From contig OZ023273.1 of NCBI GenBank assembly GCA_964007475.1, positions 97,940,533 through 98,004,532 on the forward strand: a stretch of 64,000 nucleotides of DNA, read 5' to 3'. Source of the DNA: Hybos culiciformis (taxonomy: Eukaryota > Arthropoda > Insecta > Diptera > Hybotidae). Positions within the stretch are counted from its first letter, which is position 1. Every line of letters begins with the position of its first letter. The translations under genes and the position numbers were made by a program. The notes below the pieces were generated by a model. That model made no database searches, was not told where the DNA came from, and saw only the letters and a list, made by a program, of their open reading frames with translations. Of this stretch, positions 45,901-60,200 are shown piece after piece.

Positions 45901-48900
45901 CAGGGTTGTCACTACACGAATTTTCCATAAAATCCACACCCTTAAGAACGCATTGACATTAGCAAAACTAACGTCAGTAACCACTTCGTTGATTTTTTTT
46001 AAACTTTTGAGTTTTTGAAGCGTGTTTCTTATATCTACTAAAATGGATCCGATCGCATTAGCGTCGTGATCACTACTAATCATTCTAAAAAGGGGTAATA
46101 TTTTGTTATTCTTTAATCTCATAACCCCCGCATAATATAAAATACGTTTTTTAGTTCCCTTTGGCGTTCGTACAACATTACCAGTCGCATCAAAATACAA
46201 AGTTTTTTCTATACTAAACTCAAATATTTTTTTAATAATCTTCATCATATATGTAGACTCCAAACGGGTCCAACATTTTTTTTATACAATCACAGGTTTT
46301 TTTCATTTCATAAAGATCAAAAAAGTCATCTCTGGGGCAATCAAGCTAATCCTTTCTTTCCTGATTTACTTTTCTGATACCGTGTTTATTTTTTATGCCT
46401 TGAAGATTACCTTTTTTAGCTATTGATTCTGAAGCTCGAATAGTTTCTCTATCTAAATAATTATAGGAGTTTAAAGAACGCAACTCATGTTTCATTATAA
46501 GCATTTCAACGGCTCTGACCTGCCCAGTGAGTCTAATAATCTTTATTCAGATAAGCTCATATTGAATGAATGAGTAGGTTCTTTTGAAGATTTGCTCAAA
46601 GTGATTTTGAATCACTCTAGAGGTTTTGTCTTTTCCTTCGTTTTGAAGACTGTATTTATAATCCTTGAAAAGACTTTCAACTGGTGCATTGCTTGCTCTT
46701 TTGTTTTTCATTCAGCATGACCAGAAAGGATAATACGCCAAATATTTATTTAAGCTATAAGTTAAAAACAAATCATTTTGGTACTTATTATTACAGAAAA
46801 TCTGCGTGCTTTTTCTTCCACTTTTACTGTGGTTTTTTCTTGTACTGTTTTAAATATTTGTAAAAAGGACTTTTTTTTATAAGTAGGTTCATTTTCTAAA
46901 TTTTGACTCCCAAAATTTGATGTTTTTACTTCAGAGACTATTATTATTTCTTCAATGGTTTAGACAAAGTATAATTGCCTTCTTTATCTTCAAGAATATC
47001 TTCAAAATATCTCAAACTTAGTTTAAATAATTCATTTTCTGTTTTATTAGCAGATAGAATGACACAAAAATTGTGAAAAAATATTGCGGCTTCACGTAAA
47101 CAGTTAATGCTCCTAAAATCGATTTAATAAATACTTTTACTTTTTGATCTGTGAAGTGTTTTGCAACATCGTTACAAATAACCTTCATAAAGTGGCAACA
47201 ACAAAATCGAACTAAAATAAAATCTCGCTCAATAGTTTGAGAATTATTACAAACTAAATTGAAACACTTGTTGAGTTAATATCACCACACATTCAGGGTT
47301 GTCACTACACGAATTTTCCATAAAATCCACACCCTTAAAAACGCATTGACATTAGCAAAACTAACGTCAGTAACCACTTCGTTGATTTTTTTTAAACTTT
47401 TGAGTTTTTGAAGCTTGTTTCTTATATCTACTAAAATGGATCCGATCGCATTAGCGTCGTGATCACTACTAATCATGCTAAAAAGGGGTAATATTTTGTT
47501 ATTCTTTAATCTCATAACCCCCGCATAATATAAAATACGTTTTTTAGTTCCCTTTGGCGTTCGTACAACATTACCAGTCGCATCAAAATACAAAGTTTTT
47601 TCTATGCTAAACTGAAATATTTTTTTAATAATCTTTTCATCATATATGTAGACTCCAAACGGGTCCAACATTTTTTTTATACAATCACAGGTTTTTTTCT
47701 TTTCATAAAGATCAAAAAAGTCATCTCTGGCGCAATCAAGCTAATCCTTTCTTTCCTGATTTACTTTTCTGATACAGTGTTTATTTTTTATGCCTTGAAG
47801 ATTACCTTTTTTAGCTATTGATTCTGAAGCTCGAATAGTTTCTCTATCTAAATAATTATAGGAGTTTAAAGAACGCAATTCATGTTTCATTATAAGCATT
47901 TCAACGGCTCTGACCTGCCCAGTGAGTCTAATAATCTTTATTCAGATAAGCTCATATTGATTGAATGAGTAGGTTCTTTTGAAGATCTGCTCAAAGTGAT
48001 TTTGAATCACTCTAGAGGTTTTGTCTTTTCCTTCATTTTGAAGACTGTATTTATAATACTTGAAAAGACTTTCAACTGGTGCATTGCTTGCTCTTTTGTT
48101 TTTCATTTAGCATGACCAGAAAGGAAAATACGCAAAATATTTATTTAAGCTATGAGTTAAAAACAAATCATTTTGGTACTTATTATTACAGAAAATCTGC
48201 GTGCTTCTTCTTCCACTTTTATTGTGGTTTTTTCTTGTACTGTTTTAAATATTTGTAAAAAGGACTTTTTTTTATAAGTAGGTTCATTTTCTAAATTGTG
48301 ACTCCCAAAATTTGATGTTTTTACTTCAGAGACTATTATTATTTCTTTAATGGTTTAGACAAAGTATAATTGCCTTCTTTATCTTCAAGAATATCTTCAA
48401 AATATCTCAAACTTAGTTTAAATAATTCATTTTCTGTTTTATTAGCAGATAGGATGACACAAAAATTGTGAAAAAATATTGCGGCTTCACGTAAAGAGTT
48501 AATGCTCCTAAAATCGATTTAATAAATACTTTTACTTTTTGATCTGTGAAGTGTTTTGCAACATCGTTACAAATAACCTTCATAAAGTGGCAACAACAAA
48601 ATCGAACTAAAATAAAATCTCGCTCAATAGTTTGAGAATTATTACAAACTAAATTGAAACACTTGTTGAGGTATATATTACCACACATTCAGGGTTGTCA
48701 CTACACGAATTTTCCATAAAATCCACACCCTTAAAAACGCATTGACATTAGCAAAACTAACGTCAGTAACCACTTCGTTGTTTTTTTTAAACTTTTGAGT
48801 TTTTGAAGCGTGTTTCTTATATCTACTAAAATGGATCCGATCGCATTAGCGTCGTGATCACTACTAATCATGCTAAAAAGAGGTAATATTTTGTTATTCT

Positions 48901-50084
48901 TTAATCTCATAACCCCCGCATAATATAAAATACGTTTTTTAGTTCCCTTTGGCGTTCGTACAACATTACCAGTCGCATCAAAATACAAAGTTTTTTCTAT
49001 ACTAAACTCAAATATTTTTTTAATAATCTTTTCATCATATATGTAGACTCCAAACGGGTCCAACATTTTTTTTATACAATCACAGGTTTTTTTCTTTTCA
49101 TAAAGATCAAAAAAGTCATCTCTGGCGCAATCAAGCTAATCCTTTCTTTCCTGATTTACTTTTCTGATACAGTGTTTATTTTTTATGCCTTGAAGATTAC
49201 CTTTTTTAGCTATTGATTCTGAAGCTCGAATAGTTTCTCTATCTAAATAATTATAGGAGCTTAAAGAACGCAATTCATGTTTCATTATAACCATTTCAAC
49301 GGCTCTGACCTGCCCAGTGAGTCTAATAATCTTTATTCAGATAAGCTCATATTGATTGAATGAGTAGGTTCTTTTGAAGATCTGCTCAAAGTGATTTTGA
49401 ATCACTCTAGAGGTTTTGTCTTTTCCTTCATTTTGAAGACTGTATTTATAATACTTGAAAAGACTTTCAACTGGTGCATTGCTTGCTCTTTTGTTTTTCA
49501 TTTAGCATGACCAGAAAGGAAAATACGCAAAATATTTATTTAAGCTATGAGTTAAAAACAAATCATTTTGGTACTTATTATTACAGAAAATCTGCGTGCT
49601 TCTTCTTCCACTTTTATTGTGGTTTTTTCTTGTACTGTTTTAAATATTTGTAAAAAGGACTTTTTTTTATAAGTAGGTTCATTTTCTAAATTGTGACTCC
49701 CAAAATTTGATGTTTTTACTTCAGAGACTATTATTATTTCTTTAATGGGTTAGACAAAGTATAATTGCCTTCTTTATCTTCAAGAATATCTTCAAAATAT
49801 CTCAAACTTAGTTTAAATAATTCATTTTCTGTTTTATTAGCAGATAGGATGACACAAAAATTTTGAAAAAATATTGCGGCTTCACGTAAAGAGTTAATGC
49901 TCCTAAAATCGATTTAATAAATACTTTTACTTTTTGATCTGTGAAGTGTTTTGCAACATCGTTACAAATAACCTTCATAAAGTGGCAACAACAAAATCGA
50001 ACTAAAATAAAATCTCGCTCAATAGTTTGAGAATTATTACAAACTAAATTGAAACACTTGTTGAGGTATATATTACCACACATT
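42935..50084 (-). repeat. Higher-order repeat copy 1 (7150 bp, five monomers)
   Basis: Markers at 42935, 44505, 45901, 47294 and 48690. The monomer order is defined by shared variants: the first carries the coiled-coil insert and the fourth has GTTGAGTTAATATCACC. The same order returns in the next two copies at offsets of 7148-7150. Confidence 0.8.
43057..43270 (-). other. Coiled-coil insert in monomer, copy 1
   Basis: Replaces the 24 bases between GAAGCG and ATCCGATCGC. On the minus strand it encodes two 19-residue repeats (AVTEQKLKQRKKQMLRMKI-type), then FRNRLD and a stop, followed by an AT-rich tail. A few residues join it to the transposase frame on the 5' side. In this copy about 17 bases around GCGTCGTGATCAC are lost, and an extra GCTTTTGCTCGGTTTCCTTGA stretch is present. 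Confidence 0.7.
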
Positions 50085-53000
50085 CAGGGTTGTCACTACA
50101 CGAATTTTCCATAAAATCCACACCCTTAAAAACGCATTGACATTAGCAAAACTAACGTCAGTAACCACTTCGTTGTTTTTTTTTTACCTTTTGAGTTTTT
50201 GAAGCGTAAAAAATTAAACATAAATAGAAAAACAAAAAAAACAACTTAATCTAAACGATTACGCAACTCCATTCGAAGCATTTGCTTTTTTCTCTGCTTC
50301 AATTTTTGCTCCGTTACTGCGATCTTCATTCGAAGCATTTGCTTTTTTCTCTGCTTCAATTTTTGCTCCGTTACTGCGAGCTTTTTCTGCGTTTCTTTTA
50401 TGGAACCGATCACATTAGCGTCGTGATCACTACTAATCATGCTAAAAAGGGGTAATATTTTGTTATTCTTTAATCTCATAACCCCCGCATAACATAAAAT
50501 ACGTTTTTTAGTTCCCTTTGGCGTTCGTACAACATTACCAGTCGCATCAAAATACAAAGTTTTTTCTATACTAAACTCAAATATTTTTTTAATAATCTTT
50601 TCATCATATATGTAGACTCCAAACGGGTCCAACATTTTTTTATACAATCACAGGTTTTTTTCTTTTCATAAAGATCAAAAAAGTCATCTCTGGCGCAATC
50701 AAGCTAATCCTTTCTTTCCTGATATACTTTTCTGATACCGTGTTTATTTTTTATGCCTTGAAGATTACCTTTTTTAGCTATTGATTCTGAAGCTCGAATA
50801 GTTTCTCTATCTAAATAATTATAGGAGTTTAAAGAACGCAATTCATGTTTCATTATAAGCATTTCAACGGCTCTGACCTGCCCAGTGAGTCTAATAATCT
50901 TTATTCAGATAAGCTCATATTGATTGAATGAGTAGGTTCTTTTGAAGATCTGCTCAAAGTGATTTTGAATCACTCTAGAGGTTTTGTCTTTTCCTTCATT
51001 TTGAAGACTGTATTTATAATACTTGAAAAGACTTTCAACTGGTGCATTGCTTACTCTTTTGTTTTTCATTTAGCATGACCAGAAAGGAAAATACGCAAAA
51101 TATTTATTTAAGCTATGAGTTAAAAACAAATCATTTTGGTACTTATTATTACAGAAAATCTGCGTGCTTCTTCTTCCACTTTTATTGTGGTTTTTTCTTG
51201 TACTGTTTTAAATATTTGTAAAAAGGACTTTTTTTTATAAGTAGGTTCATTTTCTAAATTGTGACTCCCAAAATTTGATGTTTTTACTTCAGAGACTATT
51301 ATTATTTCTTTAATGGTTTAGACAAAGTATAATTGCCTTCTTTATCTTCAAGAATATCTTCAAAATATCTCAAACTTAGTTTAAATAATTCATTTTCTGT
51401 TTTATTAGCAGATAGGATGACACAAAAATTGTGAAAAAATATTGCGGCTTCACGTAAAGAGTTAATGCTCCTAAAATCGATTTAATAAATACTTTTACTT
51501 TTTGATCTGTGAAGTGTTTTGCAACATCGTTACAAATAACTTTCATAAAGTGGCAACAACAAAATCGAACTAAAATAAAATCTCGCTCAATAGTTTGAGA
51601 ATTATTACAAACTAAGTTGAAACACTTGTTGAGGTATATATTACCACACATTCAGGGTTGTCACTACACGAATTTTCCATAAAATCCACACCCTTAAAAA
51701 CGCATTGACATTAGCAAAACTAACGTCAGTAACCACTTCGTTGTTTTTTTTAAACTTTTGAGTTTTTGAAGCGTGTTTTTTATATCTACTAAAATGGATC
51801 CGATCGCATTAGCGTCGTGATCACTACTAATCATGCTAAAAAGAGGTAATATTTTGTTATTCTTTAATCTCATAACCCCCGCATAATATAAAATACGTTT
51901 TTTAGTTCCCTTTGGCGTTCGTACAACATTACCAGTCGCATCAAAATACAAAGTTTTTTCTATGCTAAACTGAAATATTTTTTTAATAATCTTTTCATCA
52001 TATATGTAGACTCCAAACGGGTCCAACATTTTTTTTATACAATCACAGGTTTTTTTCTTTTCATAAAGATCAAAAAAGTCATCTCTGGCGCAATCAAGCT
52101 AATCCTTTCTTTCCTGATTTACTTTTCTGATACAGTGTTTATTTTTTATGCCTTGAAAAATTACCTTTTTTAGCTATTGATTCTGAAGCTCGAATAGTTT
52201 CTCTATCTAAATAATTATAGGAGTTTAAAGAACGCAATTCATGTTTCATTATAAGCATTTCAACGGCTCTGACCTGCCCAGTGAGTCTAATAATCTTTAT
52301 TCAGATAAGCTCATATTGATTGAATGAGTAGATTCTTTTGAAGATCTGCTCAAAGTGATTTTGAATCACTCTAGAGGTTTTGTCTTTTCCTTCATTTTGA
52401 AGACTGTATTTATAATCCTTGAAAAGACTTTCAACGGGTGCATTGCTTGCTCTTTTGTTTTCTTTAAGCATGACCAGAAAGGAAAATACGCAAAACATTT
52501 ATTTAAGCTATGAGTTAAAAACAAATCATTATGGTACTTATTATTACAGAAAATCTGCGTGCTTTTTCTTCCACTTTTACTGTGGTTTTTTCTTGTACTG
52601 TTTTAAATATTTGTAAAAAGGACTTTTTTTTATAAGTAGGTTCATTTTCTAAATTTTGACTCCCAAAATTTGATGTTTTTACTTCAGAGACTATTATTAT
52701 TTCTTTAATGTCTTTAAACAAAGTATAATTGCCTTCTTTATCTTCAAGAATATCTTCAAGAATATCTCAAACTTAGTTTAAATAATTCATTTTCTGTTTT
52801 ATTAGCAGATAGAATGACACAAACTTTGTGAAAAAATATTGCGGCTTCACGTAAAGAGTTAATGCTCCTAAAATCGATTTAATAAATACTTTTACTTTTT
52901 GATCTGTGAAGTGTTTTGCAACATCGTTACAAATAACCTTCATAAAGTGGCAACAACAAAATCGAACTAAAATAAAATCTCGCTCAATAGTTTGAGAATT

Positions 53001-56000
53001 ATTACAAACTAAATTGAAACACTTGTTGAGGTATATATTACCACACATTCAGGGTTGTCACTACACGAATTTTCCATAAAATCCACACCCTTAAGAACGC
53101 ATTGACATTAGCAAAACTAACGTCAGTAACCACTTCGTTGATTTTTTTTAAACTTTTGAGTTTTTGAAGCGTGTTTCTTATATCTACTAAAATGGATCCG
53201 ATCGCATTAGCGTCGTGATCACTACTAATCATTCTAAAAAGGGGTAATATTTTGTTATTCTTTAATCTCATAACCCCCGCATAATATAAAATACGTTTTT
53301 TAGTTCCCTTTGGCGTTCGTACAACATTACCAGTCGCATCAAAATACAAAGTTTTTTCTATACTAAACTCAAATATTTTTTTAATAATCTTCATCATATA
53401 TGTAGACTCCAAACGGGTCCAACATTTTTTTTATACAATCACAGGTTTTTTTCTTTTCATAAAGATCAAAAAAGTCATCTCTGGGGCAATCAAGCTAATC
53501 CTTTCTTTCCTGATTTACTTTTCTGATACCGTGTTTATTTTTTATGCCTTGAAGATTACCTTTTTTAGCTATTGATTCTGAAGCTCGAATAGTTTCTCTA
53601 TCTAAATAATTATAGGAGTTTAAAGAACGCAACTCATGTTTCATTATAAGCATTTCAACGGCTCTGACCTGCCCAGTGAGTCTAATAATCTTTATTCAGA
53701 TAAGCTCATATTGAATGAATGAGTAGGTTCTTTTGAAGATTTGCTCAAAGTGATTTTGAATCACTCTAGAGGTTTTGTCTTTTCCTTCGTTTTGAAGACT
53801 GTATTTATAATCCTTGAAAAGACTTTCAACTGGTGCATTGCTTGCTCTTTTGTTTTTCATTCAGCATGACCAGAAAGGATAATACGCCAAATATTTATTT
53901 AAGCTATAAGTTAAAAACAAATCATTTTGGTACTTATTATTACAGAAAATCTGCGTGCTTGTTCTTCCACTTTTACTGTGGTTTTTTCTTGTACTGTTTT
54001 AAATATTTGTAAAAAAGAATTTTTTTTATAAGTAGGTTCATTTTCTAAATTTTGACTCCCAAAATTTGATGTTTTTACTTCAGAGACTATTATTATTTCT
54101 TCAATGGTTTAGACAAAGTATAATTGCCTTCTTTATCTTCAAGAATATCTTCAAAATATCTCAAACTTAGTTTAAATAATTCATTTTCTGTTTTATTAGC
54201 AGATAGAATGACACAAAAATTGTGAAAAAATATTGCGGCTTCACGTAAACAGTTAATGCTCCTAAAATCGATTTAATAAATACTTTTACTTTTTGAACTG
54301 TGAAGTGTTTTGCAACATCGTTACAAATAACCTTCATAAAGTGGCAACAACAAAATCGAACTAAAATAAAATATCGCTCAATAGTTTGAGAATTATTACA
54401 AACTAAATTGAAACACTTGTTGAGTTAATATCACCACACATTCAGGGTTGTCACTACACGAATTTTCCATAAAATCCACACCCTTAAAAACGCATTGACA
54501 TTAGCAAAACTAACGTCAGTAACCACTTCGTTGATTTTTTTTAAACTTTTGAGTTTTTGAAGCTTGTTTCTTATATCTACTAAAATGGATCCGATCGCAT
54601 TAGCGTCGTGATCACTACTAATCATGCTAAAAAGGGGTAATATTTTGTTATTCTTTAATCTCATAACCCCCGCATAATATAAAATACGTTTTTTAGTTCC
54701 CTTTGGCGTTCGTACAACATTACCAGTCGCATCAAAATACAAAGTTTTTTCTATGCTAAACTGAAATATTTTTTTAATAATCTTTTCATCATATATGTAG
54801 ACTCCAAACGGGTCCAACATTTTTTTTATACAATCACAGGTTTTTTTCTTTTCATAAAGATCAAAAAAGTCATCTCTGGCGCAATCAAGCTAATCCTTTC
54901 TTTCCTGATTTACTTTTCTGATACAGTGTTTATTTTTTATGCATTGAAGATTACCTTTTTTAGCTATTGATTCTGAAGCTCGAATAGTTTCTCTATCTAA
55001 ATAATTATAGGAGTTTAAAGAACGCAACTCATGTTTCATTATAAGCATTTCAACGGCTCTGACCTGCCCAGTGAGTCTAATAATCTTTATTCAGATAAGC
55101 TCATATTGAATGAATGAGTAGGTTCTTTTGAAGATCTGCTCAAAGTGATTTTGAATCACTCTAGAGGTTTTGTCTTTTCCTTCATTTTGAAGACTGTATT
55201 TATAATACTTGAAAAGACTTTCAACTGGTGCATTGCTTGCTCTTTTGTTTTTCATTTAGCATGACCAGAAAGGAAAATACGCAAAATATTTATTTAAGCT
55301 ATGAGTTAAAAACAAATCATTTTGGTACTTATTATTACAGAAAATCTGCGTGCTTCTTCTTCCACTTTTATTGTGGTTTTTTCTTGTACTGTTTTAAATA
55401 TTTGTAAAAAGGACTTTTTTTTATAAGTAGGTTCATTTTCTAAATTGTGACTCCCAAAATTTGATGTTTTTACTTCAGAGACTATTATTATTTCTTTAAT
55501 GGTTTAGACAAAGTATAATTGCCTTCTTTATCTTCAAGAATATCTTCAAAATATCTCAAACTTAGTTTAAATAATTCATTTTCTGTTTTATTAGCAGATA
55601 GGATGACACAAAAATTGTGAAAAAATATTGCGGCTTCACGTAAAGAGTTAATGCTCCTAAAATCGATTTAATAAATACTTTTACTTTTTGATCTGTGAAG
55701 TGTTTTGCAACATCGTTACAAATAACCTTCATAAAGTGGCAACAACAAAATCGAACTAAAATAAAATCTCGCTCAATAGTTTGAGAATTATTACAAACTA
55801 AATTGAAACACTTGTTGAGGTATATATTACCACACATTCAGGGTTGTCACTACACGAATTTTCCATAAAATCCACACCCTTAAAAACGCATTGACATTAG
55901 CAAAACTAACGTCAGTAACCACTTCGTTGTTTTTTTTAAACTTTTGAGTTTTTGAAGCGTGTTTCTTATATCTACTAAAATGGATCCGATCGCATTAGCG

Positions 56001-57233
56001 TCGTGATCACTACTAATCATGCTAAAAAGAGGTAATATTTTGTTATTCTTTAATCTCATAACCCCCGCATAATATAAAATACGTTTTTTAGTTCCCTTTG
56101 GCGTTCGTACAACATTACCAGTCGCATCAAAATACAAAGTTTTTTCTATACTAAACTCAAATATTTTTTTAATAATCTTTTCATCATATATGTAGACTCC
56201 AAACGGGTCCAACATTTTTTTTATACAATCACAGGTTTTTTTCTTTTCATAAAGATCAAAAAAGTCATCTCTGGCGCAATCAAGCTAATCCTTTCTTTCC
56301 TGATTTACTTTTCTGATACAGTGTTTATTTTTTATGCCTTGAAGATTACCTTTTTTAGCTATTGATTCTGAAGCTCGAATAGTTTCTCTATCTAAATAAT
56401 TATAGGAGCTTAAAGAACGCAATTCATGTTTCATTATAAGCATTTCAACGGCTCTGACCTGCCCAGTGAGTCTAATAATCTTTATTCAGATAAGCTCATA
56501 TTGATTGAATGAGTAGGTTCTTTTGAAGATCTGCTCAAAGTGATTTTGAATCACTCTAGAGGTTTTGTCTTTTCCTTCATTTTGAAGACTGTATTTATAA
56601 TACTTGAAAAGACTTTCAACTGGTGCATTGCTTGCTCTTTTGTTTTTCATTTAGCATGACCAGAAAGGAAAATACGCAAAATATTTATTTAAGCTATGAG
56701 TTAAAAACAAATCATTTTGGTACTTATTATTACAGAAAATCTGCGTGCTTCTTCTTCCACTTTTATTGTGGTTTTTTCTTGTACTGTTTTAAATATTTGT
56801 AAAAAGGACTTTTTTTTATAAGTAGGTTCATTTTCTAAATTGTGACTCCTAAAATTTGATGTTTTTACTTCAGAGACTATTATTATTTCTTTAATGGGTT
56901 AGACAAAGTATAATTGCCTTCTTTATCTTCAAGAATATCTTCAAAATATCTCAAACTTAGTTTAAATAATTCATTTTCTGTTTTATTAGCAGATAGGATG
57001 ACACAAAAATTTTGAAAAAATATTGCGGCTTCACGTAAAGAGTTAATGCTCCTAAAATCGATTTAATAAATACTTTTACTTTTTGATCTGTGAAGTGTTT
57101 TGCAACATCGTTACAAATAACCTTCATAAAGTGGCAACAACAAAATCGAACTAAAATAAAATCTCGCTCAATAGTTTGAGAATTATTACAAACTAAATTG
57201 AAACACTTGTTGAGGTATATATTACCACACATT
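50085..57233 (-). repeat. Higher-order repeat copy 2 (7149 bp)
   Basis: Markers at 50085, 51653, 53050, 54443 and 55839, in the same order and with the same variants as copy 1. It differs from copies 1 and 3 by scattered single substitutions, for example CGCAACTCC at 50262 where the other copies have CGGAACTCC. Confidence 0.8.
50207..50400 (-). other. Coiled-coil insert in monomer, copy 2
   Basis: Same position in the unit and same two 57-base repeats. Here the frame is open from MYKKMLDPFG (50647) through YFDATG and ANVIGSIKETQKKLAV to the insert's own stop at 50246. That gives a 133-codon chimeric frame: first-Asp half of the transposase plus a short charged coiled-coil tail. Confidence 0.7.
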
Positions 57234-60200
57234 CAGGGTTGTCACTACACGAATTTTCCATAAAATCCACACCCTTAAAAACGCATTGACATTAGCAAAA
57301 CTAACGTCAGTAACCACTTCGTTGTTTTTTTTTAACTTTTGAGTTTTTGAAGCGTAAAAAATTAAACATAAATAGAAAAACAAAAAAAAAAACTTAATCT
57401 AAACGATTACGGAACTCCATTCGAAGCATTTGCTTTTTTCTCTGCTTCAATTTTTGCTCCGTTACTGCGATCTTCATTCGAAGCATTTGCTTTTTTCTCT
57501 GCTTCAATTTTTGCTCCGTTACTGCGAGCTTTTTCTGCGTTTCTTTTATGGAACCGATCGCATTAGCGTCGTGATCACTACTAATCATGCTAAAAAGGGG
57601 TAATATTTTGTTATTCTTTAATCTCATAACCCCCGCATAACATAAAATACGTTTTTTAGTTCCCTTTGGCGTTCGTACAACATTACCAGTCGCATCAAAA
57701 TACAAAGTTTTTTCTATACTAAACTCAAATATTTTTTTAATAATCTTTTCATCATATATGTAGACTCCAAACGGGTCCAACATTTTTTTATACAATCACA
57801 GGTTTTTTTCTTTTCATAAAGATCAAAAAAGTCATCTCTGGCGCAATCAAGCTAATCCTTTCTTTCCTGATATACTTTTCTGATACCGTGTTTATTTTTT
57901 ATGCCTTGAAGATTACCTTTTTTAGCTATTGATTCTGAAGCTCGAATAGTTTCTCTATCTAAATAATTATAGGAGTTTAAAGAACGCAATTCATGTTTCA
58001 TTATAAGCATTTCAACGGCTCTGACCTGCCCAGTGAGTCTAATAATCTTTATTCAGATAAGCTCATATTGATTGAATGAGTAGGTTCTTTTGAAGATCTG
58101 CTCAAAGTGATTTTGAATCACTCTAGAGGTTTTGTCTTTTCCTTCATTTTGAAGACTGTATTTATAATACTTGAAAAGACTTTCAACTGGTGCATTGCTT
58201 GCTCTTTTGTTTTTCATTTAGCATGACCAGAAAGGAAAATACGCAAAATATTTATTTAAGCTATGAGTTAAAAACAAATCATTTTGGTACTTATTATTAC
58301 AGAAAATCTGCGTGCTTCTTCTTCCACTTTTATTGTGGTTTTTTCTTGTACTGTTTTAAATATTTGTAAAAAGGACTTTTTTTTATAAGTAGGTTCATTT
58401 TCTAAATTGTGACTCCCAAAATTTGATGTTTTTACTTCAGAGACTATTATTATTTCTTTAATGGTTTAGACAAAGTATAATTGCCTTCTTTATCTTCAAG
58501 AATATCTTCAAAATATCTCAAACTTAGTTTAAATAATTCATTTTCTGTTTTATTAGCAGATAGGATGACACAAAAATTGTGAAAAAATATTGCGGCTTCA
58601 CGTAAAGAGTTAATGCTCCTAAAATCGATTTAATAAATACTTTTACTTTTTGATCTGTGAAGTGTTTTGCAACATCGTTACAAATAACTTTCATAAAGTG
58701 GCAACAACAAAATCGAACTAAAATAAAATCTCGCTCAATAGTTTGAGAATTATTACAAACTAAGTTGAAACACTTGTTGAGGTATATATTACCACACATT
58801 CAGGGTTGTCACTACACGAATTTTCCATAAAATCCACACCCTTAAAAACGCATTGACATTAGCAAAACTAACGTCAGTAACCACTTCGTTGTTTTTTTTA
58901 AACTTTTGAGTTTTTGAAGCGTGTTTTTTATATCTACTAAAATGGATCCGATCGCATTAGCGTCGTGATCACTACTAATCATGCTAAAAAGAGGTAATAT
59001 TTTGTTATTCTTTAATCTCATAACCCCCGCATAATATAAAATACGTTTTTTAGTTCCCTTTGGCGTTCGTACAACATTACCAGTCGCATCAAAATACAAA
59101 GTTTTTTCTATGCTAAACTGAAATATTTTTTTAATAATCTTTTCATCATATATGTAGACTCCAAACGGGTCCAACATTTTTTTTATACAATCACAGGTTT
59201 TTTTCTTTTCATAAAGATCAAAAAAGTCATCTCTGGCGCAATCAAGCTAATCCTTTCTTTCCTGATTTACTTTTCTGATACAGTGTTTATTTTTTATGCC
59301 TTGAAGATTACCTTTTTTAGTTATTGATTCTGAAGCTCGAATAGTTTCTCTATCTAAATAATTATAGGAGTTTAAAGAACGCAATTCATGTTTCATTATA
59401 AGCATTTCAACGGCTCTGACCTGCCCAGTGAGTCTAATAATCTTTATTCAGATAAGCTCATATTGATTGAATGAGTAGATTCTTTTGAAGATCTGCTCAA
59501 AGTGATTTTGAATCACTCTAGAGGTTTTGTCTTTTCCTTCATTTTGAAGACTGTATTTATAATCCTTGAAAAGACTTTCAACGGGTGCATTGCTTGCTCT
59601 TTTGTTTTCTTTAAGCATGACCAGAAAGGAAAATACGCAAAACATTTATTTAAGCTATGAGTTAAAAACAAATCATTATGGTACTTATTATTACAGAAAA
59701 TCTGCGTGCTTTTTCTTCCACTTTTACTGTGGTTTTTTCTTGTACTGTTTTAAATATTTGTAAAAAGGACTTTTTTTTATAAGTAGGTTCATTTTCTAAA
59801 TTTTGACTCCCAAAATTTGATGTTTTTACTTCAGAGACTATTATTATTTCTTTAATGTCTTTAAACAAAGTATAATTGCCTTCTTTATCTTCAAGAATAT
59901 CTCAAACTTAGTTTAAATAATTCATTTTCTGTTTTATTAGCAGATAGAATGACACAAACTTTGTGAAAAAATATTGCGGCTTCACGTAAAGAGTTAATGC
60001 TCCTAAAATCGATTTAATAAATACTTTTACTTTTTGATCTGTGAAGTGTTTTGCAACATCGTTACAAATAACCTTCATAAAGTGGCAACAACAAAATCGA
60101 ACTAAAATAAAATCTCGCTCAATAGTTTGAGAATTATTACAAACTAAATTGAAACACTTGTTGAGGTATATATTACCACACATTCAGGGTTGTCACTACA

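Noticed and set aside
30779..59763. Recurring plus-strand open frames of 64-66 codons (MKRLSTGALLALLFSLS...) in many monomers
   Set aside because: They are the antisense shadow of the conserved NAPVESLFKDYK region. They recur only because the array is repeated, and they look signal-peptide-like by accident.
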